The notes beneath the pieces were generated by a model. It was not told the origin of the DNA. It did no database searches and saw only the letters and a list, made by a program, of their open reading frames with translations. DNA of 64,000 nt, from NCBI GenBank assembly GCA_003260075.1, contig QLIY01000593.1, positions 34,616 to 98,615 on the forward strand. The letters run 5' to 3'. Below are positions 12,652-23,339 of this stretch, in pieces. Made by a program: the position numbers and the translations under genes. Numbering within the stretch: the stretch's first letter is position 1; every line of letters starts with the position of its first letter. The stretch comes from Phallusia mammillata (lineage: Eukaryota; Chordata; Ascidiacea; Phlebobranchia; Ascidiidae).

Positions 12652-12830
12652 ACATGTTGACAGATACCAAAGAGAAACCTCATCGCTGCATTGTTTGTGA
12701 AAAACGCTTCAGCGAAAGCGGAAATTTGAAAACACACATGTTAACCACTCACCAAAGAAAAACCTCATCACTTCGAACGCTTCACCGCAAGTGAGAGTTT
12801 GAAAAGTCACATTACGACACACAAACTTCA
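12652..12830 (+). pseudogene. C2H2 finger relic
   Basis: One well-preserved finger (HRCIVCEKRFSESGNLKTH) with linker, followed by a finger broken by indels (ctcatcacttcgaacgcttcaccgcaag). This is the remnant of a lost ZNF copy that lies in another upstream unit. Confidence 0.7.
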
Positions 12831-12861
12831 AAGACCGATATGCAGATGTAAAACAAAAACT

Positions 12862-12912
12862 GATCGGCATTCGCCCATGCGAGTATCCTGGGTTCGAACC
12901 CCGTGAAAAAAA
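12862..12912 (+). repeat. tRNA-derived SINE-like fragment (B box only)
   Basis: Contains gggttcgaacccc, a perfect T-arm/B-box type stem-loop, followed by an A-rich tail. No A box or complete cloverleaf is seen, so this is at most a SINE or tRNA remnant. Confidence 0.35.
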
Positions 12913-13984
12913 GAAAAGACCAACTTTCTCGATAAACACATTATGATACTCACTCTGGAAAAACCAAACTGATGTAAGATTTCGAATTATTATGTTGGCT
13001 TGCACAATACAAAATTCTCTTTGTGTATTTTGTTAAATAAAACGAACGGACACCTAAAAACACGCTTGTACTGTGTTTGTAAAAACGTGTCAACGCAGTT
13101 AGATACTTTGAAACATTTTTTTTTGCATTTTTAGGGCATTTTAGACTTGATCTTGCAAATAGTTTTTAGGGTTTTTAACAAATGCCCAAAAATAATAGTA
13201 GATGTCATAATGCAACCAATTCATCTATTTTCGGTAGTTTAAACCCACTCAATAATACAACGCAATACAGCGCTAAATCGAAAATTAAAAGAATTGCATT
13301 TCTAGACTGCGTAAAACATAAAGTAGTGAATTTGGAGATTAATTATTTCGAGAGCTTGCCAAAGCGATATGTACAGTCAATTTCATGTGGTTTCGCATAA
13401 TTACCTTGCAGTTTATCATGTCCCACACAACACAAAGATTATTAAAACTGTGGACTGACAAGACTTTGATTTGTTATTTGCTACAAAAAAAGTTTTAATT
13501 TGAAAAAAATAGATATTCCACCTGTTGTGTGTCTCTCAGTTTCTAACACGAAAGCTGACCACGTGTCATACGCAAAGCTGCTAATTTCAAAAGTCCTGTT
13601 GAAAAAAACACTCAAGTATTAACACAAATAAAAAGTAGCAGATATATACGTCGTCAGTAGGCATTGTGACATCATTGACAGCGTTTCCTATGTGAACTTA
13701 ATGAGTGTCAATTTCCTTCGCTTGCACATAATACGAAAACGTAGTTAAGGCGGCGGTCGTAACTGCGCAACGGATTACTGTCTAAATTGCTTCTTCAACG
13801 GGTCACAATAGCTCAGTTAAGGGTTTCTGCAGTGGTGAGGCAAAGCTAGAGTGTATGTTAGTACAATTTCATTGATCTGCTATGCTGAACAAACTCAGTT
13901 AAATAGTCTACTGTCTACATACTTTTCGTATGGTCTGTAATCTTACATTAGATTGGAAAAAATGAAAACCTGGTTAGGTGAAAA

Positions 13985-14076
13985 ACGCTACTGTAAAGTC
14001 CCATCAATGTGATGTTTGTGAAAAACGATTTCTTTGAACTGACTATTTAAAAATGCACATGTTGACTCACACATAT
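13985..14076 (+). pseudogene. Single decayed C2H2 finger
   Basis: A finger core (catcaatgtgatgtttgtg ... ttgactcacac) with a frame break in the middle (gatttctttgaactgac). It corresponds to the relics at about 32505-32575 and 62450-62520, which sit in the same type of unit. Confidence 0.6.
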
Positions 14077-15160
14077 AAATAAAAAAAAGAAGTTAAACCA
14101 ATTTTGCTTTTTAATAAATTTTGTTCAACCGGTGTGTGTAAATGCTCATCACGAAACTGAAGAACACAATGTAAATCGTCATTTGGCGTGTAGTGTAAAT
14201 AAAGTTTTTTTACGGGTTCATGTTTCTTTTTTATCACTTTCTGGTTTCTGTTGGATCGTTAATTGTTGATGTAATAAAATAAAATAGATACTCCACTATG
14301 GTTTAGTCACTCAGTTTTCAACGTGAATGCTACGAAATCTGACCACATGTCGTAGGTAAAGCTACTAGTTTAAAGTTAAAAAGTGAAAGTATTACCATAA
14401 ATGCAACCTATCAAAAATATAGGTCGTCAATAGGCATCGTGACATCATTACCGTGCATGCGTCCCGTTGTTCCACTGTGCACGACAGGGATTCCCATGTG
14501 AACTTAACAAGTGGCAATTTCCTGCGCTTGCAAAACCACATATAATTCGGGCGGGGGTCGCAGCTGCACGACCGACTACTGTCTAAATTGCTCGATGTAC
14601 GCGCAACTTATGGTCTTAGTTGTCCAGTTAAATTACAGTAGCGAGGTGTAGTTAGTATGTTGGTTAGATTTGATTAGCTTTAGATCACCTCAGCTTAAAT
14701 AAGTTTTAACTTATTATACATCTGTTGAGATCTTGTGGTGGGGGGGGGGCAGCGAGGTGTAGTTAGTATGTTGGTTAGATTTGATTATCTTTAGATCACC
14801 TTAGCTTAAATAAGTTTTAACTTATTATACATCTGTTGAGATCTTGTGGTTTTGTAAAAGTTCAAGACCCAATCGCCAGATATGTTGAGTTCAAGACTCA
14901 TCATACAACGTAATGCTTTATCAAAAGAATGATGTATATTCCAGTGGTTACGTTGACCGCTTGGGGGGGGGGCAAGACTCATCATACAACGTAACGCTTT
15001 ATCAAAAGAATGATGTATATTCCAGTGGTTACGTTGACCGCTTACGGCTCAAATAAGACTTTCGATTTGTAAGAAAACAAAACTGACATATCTACGCGAA
15101 AATTAATTTACTTGTGCTCCATTAAATTGATTCAATAAGTGAAAAACGGTTGTCTATTTT
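14077..15160. repeat. ZNF upstream unit with two G-run restarts
   Basis: Resembles 32580-33130 and 62540-63300 (the stretch around aacttaatgagtggcaatttcctgc). G runs at 14740-14749 and 14963-14972 are each followed by a restart of the preceding roughly 80-100 bp with one or two substitutions. That pattern suggests two alleles placed in series. Confidence 0.6.
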
Positions 15161-15285
15161 CCCAGTGCCAGTGGAAAATGTCCGATCTAATGTCCAATAA
15201 TTAACCTTGTAAACGCTGGAAAAGGAAATAGTTGCACAGCTGACTGCCACATTGCAAAACCGGTTGATGCCGATTAGCGCATAAG
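15160..15285 (+). promoter_or_regulatory. Conserved ZNF promoter/leader block (16.3 kb gene)
   Basis: Matches the block at 10763-10910 in cagtgcca-tgg-aatgtccgat, cgctggaaaaggaaat and ttgcacagctgactgccac. The TATAAAT step is missing in this copy. It lies about 1 kb upstream of the 16.3 kb zinc-finger exon. Confidence 0.45.
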
Positions 15286-15618
15286 TTTAGTCGGCTTTGT
15301 AGATGTTTGTTGTAGGCATAAGAATACATCAAACTTGACTGTTCTGCCTAAACTTTAGATTGACATATATATACACTCAAAGAAATCAATCGTTAGTTAC
15401 ACTGCATTTGCAATGCGTTGTGGCGTATTTGCGTTCAATTCTTCATTTATTTTTTATTGTGCACTGTGCTACACGCTTTAAGTTTCATTTACTCTGACGA
15501 AGACGACCTTTATTGGACGCCATACCCTTGGTAAAAAAATACAATTACCAGAAGAGCTCCATGAAGTTATCATAATAAAACGTTTGAGATGTTAATAAGT
15601 GATCGCTTTAATTTAGAC

Positions 15619-16153
15619 CAGTGGTTCTTAACCTTTTTGGTGTGGTTTCCCACTAAAGTAAATCACCAAGTTCGAATTTCCCCCTCTGTTATTTTTATAA
15701 TGATGTTTTGTGCCTTACGTTAACAAAAAAAATTATTCTTTAATCGAAATGATTTTGTGAAGCGATTTGGTCGGGAGCTTAAAGGTATACTGCAATCTTA
15801 TTTAGTTTGAATAGTGATTTCGCGAGAAAGTAAAATCGTGTGGATTTTTGAAAAATGTCATGTGCTTGCATTAGTCATTTATTGCATCACAATAAACAGA
15901 TCAAATATTTGTTCACGAACAATAACAAAATCATGGATACTTTTAGTAATGTCTGAGACGTAACAAACGATTTTTGAATTTTTATGCGACTTGTAAAACT
16001 AGGTGAAGTTAATCTTACATGTTGTTGCGGAAAATATTGTATTAAACTAACTGTCGACGGTTAATTTCAATCCACGGGCCCGAGTTGTGTGACTTCTGAC
16101 TCAGACAATTTCCCTCGGAAAACATTAAATTTCCCACCGGTTAAGAACCACTG
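15619..16153. mobile_element. 535-bp hAT-type MITE with perfect 8-bp TSD
   Basis: Inverted ends cagtggttcttaacc and ggttaagaaccactg match perfectly over 15 bp. The 8-bp sequence atttagac flanks it at 15611-15618 and 16154-16161. There is no transposase coding. It inserted in the probable intron between the promoter block and the 16.3 kb ZNF exon. Confidence 0.9.
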
Positions 16154-16280
16154 ATTTAGACTCTAAGCAATTTAGTGCGCAGTTACTTAGAGCCTTCACA
16201 GATTTTCATTCAAAGGGGGGGGGGTTTACAGTAGCCTTTTTAGCTGTACAACATTTATTGTAAGATTGATTATTTTGTCA

Positions 16281-17210
16281 GACATGTTTACTGACAGAAA
16301 TAAAACACTTCATCGATGCGATGTTTGCGAAAAAACATTTAGCCAAGGCAGTGGTTTGAAAATCCACCTGTTGACGCACACCAATGAGAAGCCTCACCAA
16401 TGTGATGTTTGTGAAAAAAGATTTACACGAAGTGGAAGCTTAAAAAAACATATGTCAACACACAGCAAAGAAAAACCGCATTCCTGTCCTACTTGTGCAA
16501 AACGATTTGCAATCAAAGGAGGTTTGAAAGCACATATAATGACACACACTAAAGAGAAACCTCACCGCTGTCCCATCTGTTGCAAAAGATTTTGTCAAGG
16601 TGGACAATTGAAAGCACACATGGTGACACACACCAACGAGAAACCTTATCGATGTGATGTTTGTGAAAAAAGATTCGCATTCAAGCAACACTCGAATGTA
16701 CACGGGGGGGGGGAGATTTGCAATCAAAGGAGGTTTGAAAGCACACATAAAGACACACACTAAAGAGAAACCTCACCGCTGTCCCATCTGTGACAAAAGA
16801 TTTTGTCAAGGTGGACAATTAAAAGCACACATGGTGACACACACCAACGAGAAACCTTATCGATGAGATGTTTGTGAAAAAAGATTCGCATTCAAGCAAC
16901 ACTCGAATGTACACATGATGACACACACTGAAGAGAAACCCCATCGGTGCGATGTTTGTGAGAAAAGATTTTGTCAAGGTGGACAATTAAAAACACACTT
17001 AATGACACATACCACTGAAAAACCTTATAGCTGCCCTATCTGTGAGAAAAGATTTTGTCAAAGTGGACATCTGAAAACACACATGTTGGCACACACCCAC
17101 CAAAAACCTTATCGATGTAATGTTTGTGAAAAAAAGCTTCTCCGAAAAAGGAAGTTTAAATAGACACATGTTGACACACACTAATGAAAAACTTTTTTCG
17201 ATGTGAATAC
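16281..17210 (+). pseudogene. C2H2 zinc-finger gene copy, interrupted by a G-run join
   Basis: The exon starts after acceptor ttttgtcag (ending about 16281). Open fingers: CDVC, CDVC, CPTC, CPIC and part of CDVC. At the G run 16704-16713 the text then restarts from about 16504, giving a second, shifted reading of the same fingers. In the restart, a Cys codon TGT reads TGA at 16864-16866. Translation is open again from 16915 with CDVC and CPIC fingers and a final CNVC finger that loses frame in an A run (17131-17137), stopping at 17161-17163. Removing the G-run restart would leave about seven fingers and one terminal frameshift, so the real gene may be less damaged than it looks. Confidence 0.65.
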
Positions 17211-18496
17211 ATTAAAAAATACTAAAAAAAGTTTATGGAGACGTGGCTGTCATTACCATTTAAAATTTTAAATTACATTTGATTGATAAGCTGCACTGAT
17301 GACAAAAACAGTGATTGTTGAAACATCTACATAATGTATTCTTTGTACATAAAGTCTTTGGCAGTTATGCTTACGATTAAGTTGTTTTATGTTTGTTTTT
17401 TTGTGTTTCTTTTAATACAACTTGTGAAACAGTTATTTGGAGCTTGGTCTGTGTTAAATTATTAAACGGTAGTAAGACCAACTGGGGATTTTTGTTAGTG
17501 TGGTATGGAATACTTAACGAATTCGAGAGCAAAAAAATGCACAACTTTCTTTTGTCGTGTGACCAACCATATATACAACTTTCCACACAAATACGGACTT
17601 GGTTAGAAACAAAGTCAGAAACAAGCCCAAAAATGCATTTCAAAGAGTAATGGCTGTTCACGGCCACGGGGTAACTCTATTGGAAAGAAACTTTAGCATT
17701 GAGGTCTACTTTGTTGACTACAATGCTTGTTTCATTTTTCATCATGTGGTTGCTTTGTACTCACAGTGTTTCATGTCGAGTTAATGTGTTTCCTAATACG
17801 ACAGCTGTAATACTACTTTCAAACAGAGCAAGTCACAAGCATTACTTTTTACCGACTTTTACACAAATAGAGATTATTATTTTGAATGGTTGGACTCAGC
17901 TACAAGGTATAGTCACATGTGGTTCAAGCTGATATTTTTTTTGTTTGCTACGCTTTGACTTGTTCTGTTTATTGTGAATTATTCGGTTCATTTCTGGGCG
18001 CTATAAACATAATAAAACAAATTTAATAATTGATTGCAGTTTCATGTTGAGTTTGTGAGCGATTGTTCAGCACTTTCACTTGTGTATTTGTTGCTGCGTT
18101 TCCACACGTTGTTTATCACTTACTATATTGATTATTTTCTCACAAAACTTGCATAAAAGGTTTTGCGATGTGGCTTTTTTAATCCTAATCGATATGTCAC
18201 ACTACAACAATTTCTTGCACTAATGTAAATTCAATAAAGTCTTCATGTAGTTTTGGTGCTGTGCAAAAGTGTAAAATGACAGTAAATTTCAATAAAGTTA
18301 AAATATAACAACATAACACCAGCAGCACAGTTACGCGTTTCTCTTGCTTTGCAATGCGGTGTAGCTGCAGCAAATTTAGCCGTCAAATACCATTTTTGGG
18401 ACATTGCACTTTACAACCCTTTAATGTTGCGCAGTTACATAACTTACTCGCAGCTAAGTAATTGTAAGTTACAGTTATGTCATGATGTATTTTTTT
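16774..18496. repeat. 1,724-bp tandem duplication, copy 1
   Basis: Every landmark recurs exactly 1,724 bp later (for example 17163 and 18887, 17377 and 19101, 18349 and 20073), with only scattered substitutions. The unit contains the 3' half of a ZNF gene and about 1.3 kb of its downstream DNA. It ends at the single n at 18497. Confidence 0.9.
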
Positions 18497-18497
18497 N

Positions 18498-18910
18498 CAC
18501 CGCTGTCCCATCTGTGACAAAAGATTTTGTCAAGGTGGACAATTAAAAGCACACATGGTGACACACACCAACGAGAAACCTTATCGATGTGATGTTTGTG
18601 AAAAAAGATTCGCATTCAAGCAACACTCGAATGTACACATGATGACACACACTGAAGAGAAACCCCATCGGTGCGATGTTTGTGAGAAAAGATTTTGTCA
18701 AGGTGGACAATTAAAAACACACTTAATGACACATACCACTGAAAAACCTTATAGCTGCCCTATCTGTGAGAAAAGATTTTGTCAAAGTGGACATCTGAAA
18801 ACACACATGTTGGCACACACCCACCAAAAACCTTATCGATGTAATGTTTGTGAAAAAAAGCTTCTCCGAAAAAGGAAGTTTAAATAGACACATGTTGACA
18901 CACACTAATG
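18498..18910 (+). pseudogene. C2H2 zinc-finger fragment (copy 2)
   Basis: Continuous fingers CPIC (partial start), CDVC, CDVC and CPIC, then the same terminal frameshifted CNVC finger as copy 1, with a stop at 18885-18887. The Cys codon that is TGA in copy 1 is intact here. It has no 5' end because it starts at an undetermined base. Confidence 0.7.
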
Positions 18911-20220
18911 AAAAACTTTTTTCGATGTGAATACATTAAAAAATACTAAAAAAAGTTTATGGAGACGTGGCTGTCATTACCATTTAAAATTTTAAATTAC
19001 ATTTGATTGATAAGCTGCACTGATGACAAAAACAGTGATTGTTGAAACATCTACATAATGTATTCTTTGTACATAAAGTCTTTGGCAGTTATGCTTACGA
19101 TTAAGTTGTTTTATGTTTGTTTTTTTGTGTTTCTTTTAATACAACTTGTGAAACAGTTATTTGGAGCTTGGTCTGTGTTAAATTATTAAACGGTAGTAAG
19201 ACCAACTGGGGATTTTTGTTAGTGTGGTATGGAATACTTAACGAATTCGAGAGCAAAAAAATGCACAACTTTCTTTTGTCGTGTGACCAACCATATATAC
19301 AACTTTCCACACAAATACGGACTTGGTTAGAAACAAAGTCAGAAACAAGCCCAAAAATGCATTTCAAAGAGTAATGGCTGTTCACGGCCACGGGGTAACT
19401 CTATTGGAAAGAAACTTTAGCATTGAGGTCTACTTTGTTGACTACAATGCTTGTTTCATTTTTCATCATGTGGTTGCTTTGTACTCACAGTGTTTCATGT
19501 CGAGTTAATGTGTTTCCTAATACGACAGCTGTAATACTACTTTCAAACACAGCAAGTCACAAGCATTACTTTTTACCGACTTTTACACAAATAGAGATTA
19601 TTATTTTGAATGGTTGGGCTCAGCTACAAGGTATAGCCACATGTGGTTCAAGCTGATATTTTTTTTTTTTGCTACGCTTTGACTTGTTCTGTTTATTGTG
19701 AATTATTCGGTTCATTTCTGGGCGCTATAAACATAATAAAACAAATTTAATAATTGATTGCAGTTTCATGTTGAGTTTGTGAGCGATTGTTCAGCACTTT
19801 CACTTGTGTATTTGTTGCTGCGTTTCCACACGGTGTTTATCACTTACTATATTGATTATTTTCTCACAAAACTTGCATAAAAGGTTTTGCGATGTGGCTT
19901 TTTTAATCCTAATCGATATGTCACACTACAACAATTTCTTGCACTAATGTAAATTCAATAAAGTCTTCATGTAGTTTTGGTGCTGTGCAAAAGTGTAAAA
20001 TGACAGTAAATTTCAATAAAGTTAAAATATAACAACATAACACCAGCAGCACAGTTACGCGTTTCTCTTGCTTTGCAATGCGGTGTAGCTGCAGCAAATT
20101 TAGCCGTCAAATACCATTTTTGGGACATTGCACTTTACAACCCTTTAATGTTGCGCAGTTACATAACTTACTCGCAGCTAAGTAATTGTAAGTTACAGTT
20201 ATGTCATGATGTATTTTTTT
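18498..20220. repeat. 1,724-bp tandem duplication, copy 2
   Basis: Begins immediately after n 18497, in the middle of a zinc finger, and runs to ttttttt 20213-20220, where the sequence becomes unique. Differences from copy 1 include TGT for TGA (18588-18590), acacagcaag for acagagcaag and gggctcag for ggactcag. An undetermined base at the seam and allele-like divergence make an unmerged haplotype as likely as a true tandem duplication. Confidence 0.9.
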
Positions 20221-21310
20221 TCCTTGGCTGCTCTGTCTTCAAAACTTCAACGCCTAAGGTCCTGACTATGCGCAAGGATGTTTGTAATTGGACCATCATC
20301 AGCTTGCTGACAGTTGCTTGTTACGCCTGAAGGCCTTTAAATCTTGCGATACAGGACGAGACCGCGGTTTAAAGAACACACAGCTTAATTATTTTTTTTT
20401 CAGAAGTGGTATGTTAAGTCAGGTTAGATTCTAAAAAGTTGCATTTTGAGTGCGCGCCTAATCTGCACTTCGCAAATAAAGTAGGCAGGCGAAGTTTAAT
20501 ATAACACATCGATAGTTTTTCCGCGAAGATTAGGTTTTTGCAGGTAAATTTACTTATATACGTTTTGTTTGCTTGTTAACCTGAGCTAATTAAGAACTGA
20601 ACTAATCTTCTTAGATTACTAAAGACTTAATTCACCAGCACCGGCGGATGCTGTGGTAGTGGCCCCAAAACGTGCAATGGTAGAACACTAGCTTTTCTCA
20701 ACTTTTGAAAAGTCAGTAAGAATGTTCGGTTCTATTGTTGTAAGCGCGTTGAGATTGTTTTTGATAAACTTCGTAAATTGCATTTTTAGAGTCAAATATG
20801 CGTGATATTAGGATGTTATCGACCGATTTGTGAAAGCGAATTAAACGGTTTATTCCTAATTGATGGTTAACCTGTGCAACTTACTTGATAGTAGATTTTT
20901 TCTTGTTATGCAACTGTAGAAACGTGCAACATACTTGCTGGTAGGCTTTGAAAAATAGTTGGATATTAAATTAACTGGTTCCAGACGATGACCCCTATTG
21001 TCAAACTTGCAAATTGCATTCCTGCATAGAATGTCAAAAATCTAAACTCTGCAGAACAACTTACTACCTAAATTACTTGATATACCTCATAAATATTTCA
21101 CCAGAGCTCTTTGATGATTAGGGTAAACATAATTTGAACGCGCTAACTATGTGCGGTTTGTTTCAACCCAGGCGAAATGTAATATTATACATTGATAACT
21201 TTCTCACAAAGATTTGCTGCCACAGGTTTTGACATCGATACCTGCCGATTAAATTTGACTATTTACTATTTTTCGATCATAGCATTCTTGGCTGTAAAAC
21301 ATTTATTGCA
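20221..21310. other. Intergenic stretch before the 21.3 kb ZNF exon
   Basis: No coding pattern and no promoter block that I can align. It probably contains the intron of the following gene (acceptor tgggtttttag near 21325). Confidence 0.5.
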
Positions 21311-21325
21311 AGACTGGGTTTTTAG

Positions 21326-22300
21326 GAGGCACATGTTTGCTCGCACTAAAAAGACAAAAGATATTTGGTAACGGTGGAAGTTTAAAGACACACATGTTGA
21401 CACACACCAAAGAGAAACCTCATCGATGTGATGTTTGTGAAAAACGATTTACCCAAGGTGGAAGTTTGAAGACACACATGTTGATTCACACTGAAGAGAA
21501 ACGGCATCGTTGTAATATTTGTGAAAAAAAATTCACCCAGGGTGGACATTTAAAAGCACATATGTTGACACACACCAATGAAAGACCCCATCGGTGTGTT
21601 GTTTGTGAGAAAAAATTTTGCCGAGGAGGAGATTTGAAAACCCACATGTTGATTCACACGAAGGAGAGGGGGGGGGGATTCGCCGAGGAGGAGATTTGAA
21701 AACCCACATGTTGATTCACACGAAGGAGAAACGACATCGTTGTAGTGTTTGTGGAAAAGAATTTACCCAAGATGGAAATTTGAAAACACACATGTTGACG
21801 CACACCAACGAAAAACCCCATCGATGTGATGTTTGTGAAAAAAGATTTGACCTACGTGGAAGTTTGAAAACACACATGTTGACACACACCAATGAAAAAC
21901 CCCATCGATGTGATGTTTGTGAAAAAAAATTTAGCAGGGGAGGAGATTTGAACACCCACATGTTGATTCACACGAAGGAGAAACGACATCGTTGTGATGT
22001 TTGTGGAAAAGGATTTACCCAACGTGGAAATTTGAAAACACACATGTTGACACACACGAAAGAAAAACCCCATCGATGTGATGTTTGTGAAAAAAGATTT
22101 GGCAAACGTGGAAATTTGAAAACACACATGATGACTCATACCAAAGAGAAACCGCATGGATGTTATGTTTGTAAGAAAAGATTTACCCGAAGAGGAAATT
22201 TAAAAACGCACACGTTGATTCACACCAATACCCCATCGATACAATGTTTGTGAAAAACGCTTCAGCGAAAGTGGAAATTAAAAAAAAACATGTTGAATCA
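21326..22300 (+). pseudogene. C2H2 zinc-finger gene copy, about 9 fingers, apparent break at a G run
   Basis: The exon follows gggtttttag. After a half finger, complete fingers CDVC, CNIC and CVVC run to a 9-nt G run (21668-21676). The text then restarts with the same rgGDLKTH segment in another frame and continues with CSVC, CDVC, CDVC, CDVC, CDVC and CYVC fingers to 22253. The G run with its roughly 50-bp restart is the only obstacle within the array. The last finger is cut by a deletion (caccaataccccatcg at about 22225), and further finger remnants run to about 22300. Linkers alternate between TNEKPH and TKEKRH, indicating internal duplication of finger pairs. Confidence 0.65.
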
Positions 22301-22439
22301 CACCAATTAGAATATCTTTTGATATCTCTGATAAGAATTGTCATTTTACCGAACAGACACATCTTGACACACACCAACATGTTGTTTGATAAGAAAACAT
22401 TTAATGACATTAAAGACACTGTATTTTAAAGTGATTCAT

Positions 22440-23255
22440 AAGCTTGCACCAAACAATAACTCAATCTATGTGATGTGTTTTACATTTGCCATAAGTGAAA
22501 TTTTAATTACATATGGTAGTACGCTATTTGTGTAAAAAAAAGTTTAATTCGTTTAGATTTTTGCATTTTTATGTTTGGTGTTTCAAACTTGTTCTAATTA
22601 TTTCCCTTTGCATATTAGCAGACGTTCTTCTAAAATTGTAATTTCCCAATCCCGTCACAGCGATAAAACCTTTTTCTTCGAGTGTTTCGCATCGCAGTAA
22701 CTATTTCGTTGTTTCGGGGTGACATAACTTCGCCCCAGGTCAAAACAACACGTTAACTTCTCACTATAAATACTAATGCTAGATGCAAAAAAGAAGACCA
22801 CACCTGTACGTTTGTTGTGACTTTAAATAAGTTTTTACGTTCTAGTTGTTATTCGTCAGGTTTTGTTCACAGTTTTCAGATCGCACATTTTCTTTCTTTC
22901 CTTGAACGTTGCATATCACTGCAGCTTCAAGCTAAATAATTTTCTTTTTTGCAAAAACCACATGTTGTCTCTAAATTTATGCTAGGTGTTAAAGATGTTG
23001 GAAATGTGACGTTCAAAAACTTTAAAAAAAAACATGACTTCCAATATATATACCAGTCAGTCTATGGTCTTCAAAAAAATATGCGTTTGCAACACAAAGT
23101 TTTAACTGGAGAGAAAATGTTTTAGGTTTTGTAATTAGGAAAAATTGTTATCAAAGTTCTGCATCATAACATTTTCATTTTAATTACTATGAAGCTGACA
23201 TGTGCAGCATACGAGGCAGGCAACGGAGCTTGTGATTCGACTTTCGGCGGATTCT
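22440..23255. other. Non-coding stretch
   Basis: AT-rich, with no gene seen. The motif gtagtacgctatttg at about 22510 also occurs at 38700 and 53035 within ZNF-associated repeats. Confidence 0.5.
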
Positions 23256-23262
23256 CCACTGA

Positions 23263-23335
23263 ACCTGCGTAGCTCAGTTGGTAGAGCGCGAGTCCCGGAA
23301 AGACTCCTGTCGTGGGTTCGAATCCCACCGCAGGC
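23263..23335 (+). tRNA. tRNA-like sequence, probably a SINE head rather than a working tRNA
   Basis: A near-complete cloverleaf can be drawn. The acceptor is acctgcg paired with cgcaggc (first pair mismatched), the D arm gctc/gagc encloses agttggta, the anticodon stem gagtc/gactc has loop ccggaaa, and the T arm gtggg/cccac encloses ttcgaat. Pol III A box (tagctcagttggtagagcg) and B box (ggttcgaatcc) are intact. Odd points: position 33 is C instead of U, there is an extra base between the D and anticodon stems, and the implied GGA (Ser) anticodon lacks the long variable arm of a Ser tRNA. The 3' sequence (gaccggctgattcgg...) could be a SINE body. Confidence 0.5.
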
Positions 23336-23339
23336 TAGA

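Noticed and set aside
17377-17932. Small ORFs downstream of the 16.3 kb ZNF copy that recur at 19101-19656
   Set aside because: They recur only because the 1,724-bp segment is duplicated; no domain or codon pattern supports them.
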